Positions 5,408 through 5,452 of a stretch of 5,452 bases of DNA are shown here, in pieces. Position 1 is the stretch's first letter, and every line of letters begins with the position of its first letter. A model generated the notes under the pieces. It worked only from the letters and a program-made list of their open reading frames with translations. It did not search any database and was not told the origin of the DNA. The DNA is from Euryarchaeota archaeon UBA111 (GTDB lineage Archaea > Thermoplasmatota > Poseidoniia > Poseidoniales > Poseidoniaceae): positions 4,891 through 10,342 of the forward strand of contig DAWS01000078.1 in NCBI GenBank assembly GCA_002506025.1, written 5' to 3'. The position numbers were made by a program, and so were the translations under genes.

Positions 5408-5452
5408 TTGTCTAGGCCAAGATTTGAGGATGATTTTGGTGGTACCTACATT
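5408..5452 (+). CDS. N-terminus of a plus-strand gene, possibly tryptophan synthase beta chain (3' end outside window)
   Basis: An open frame from TTG 5408 continues to the right edge and encodes 15 residues, MSRPRFEDDFGGTYI when TTG is read as methionine. The F-G-G-x-Y-I segment recalls the start of tryptophan synthase beta chains, which commonly carry F-G-G-x-[YF]-[VI]-P-E near the N-terminus; that family condenses indole with serine. The match covers only a few residues, so the product call is weak, while the presence of a gene is better supported. The frame is the same as that of the FMN reductase, and only nine bases separate the two, so they probably share a transcript. A GTG at 5399 is an alternative start that would add three residues, but it lies within the likely ribosome binding site. 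Confidence 0.4.
   Translation, partial: MSRPRFEDDFGGTYI

Overview
This window most likely comes from an archaeon. The strongest reason is a TrmB-type transcription regulator, a mainly archaeal family. Ribosome binding sites of the AAGGTGA kind and tight gene packing fit this. The A+T-rich composition and gene mix recall planktonic marine Euryarchaeota (Poseidoniales, Marine Group II). That assignment is an impression, because no rRNA or other marker gene is present.

Layout. At the left edge is the last part of a plus-strand gene whose C-terminus looks like lactate/malate dehydrogenase. Facing it, a four-gene minus-strand block fills 102-4759. In transcription order it holds a 721-residue TPR repeat protein, a TrmB-family regulator with an added C-terminal cysteine-rich domain that resembles V4R, an A-type iron-sulfur carrier (IscA/ErpA/HesB family), and a short YgfZ/IBA57-type protein. 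A 90-bp divergent intergenic region (4760-4849) separates this block from a plus-strand NADPH-dependent FMN reductase. Nine bases after that gene, another plus-strand gene seems to begin with TTG and runs off the right edge. No stretch over 300 bases lacks a gene, and I see no tRNA, rRNA, CRISPR array, insertion sequence or phage gene.

How the genes may work together. The A-type carrier and YgfZ/IBA57 families are established partners in [4Fe-4S] cluster maturation and repair. Here they are adjacent, with the ribosome binding site of the second overlapping the stop of the first. The regulator overlaps the TPR gene and has six cysteines in its last 53 residues. The block could be a small self-regulated iron-sulfur or redox homeostasis unit, with the flavin reductase opposite as a possible electron source. 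The gene order and overlaps are visible in the sequence; the functional link between the TPR/regulator pair and the Fe-S pair is inference. The most notable points are the TrmB-V4R-like fusion, the compact iscA-ygfZ cassette with a shortened YgfZ, and short perfect palindromes in the two non-coding gaps of the block.
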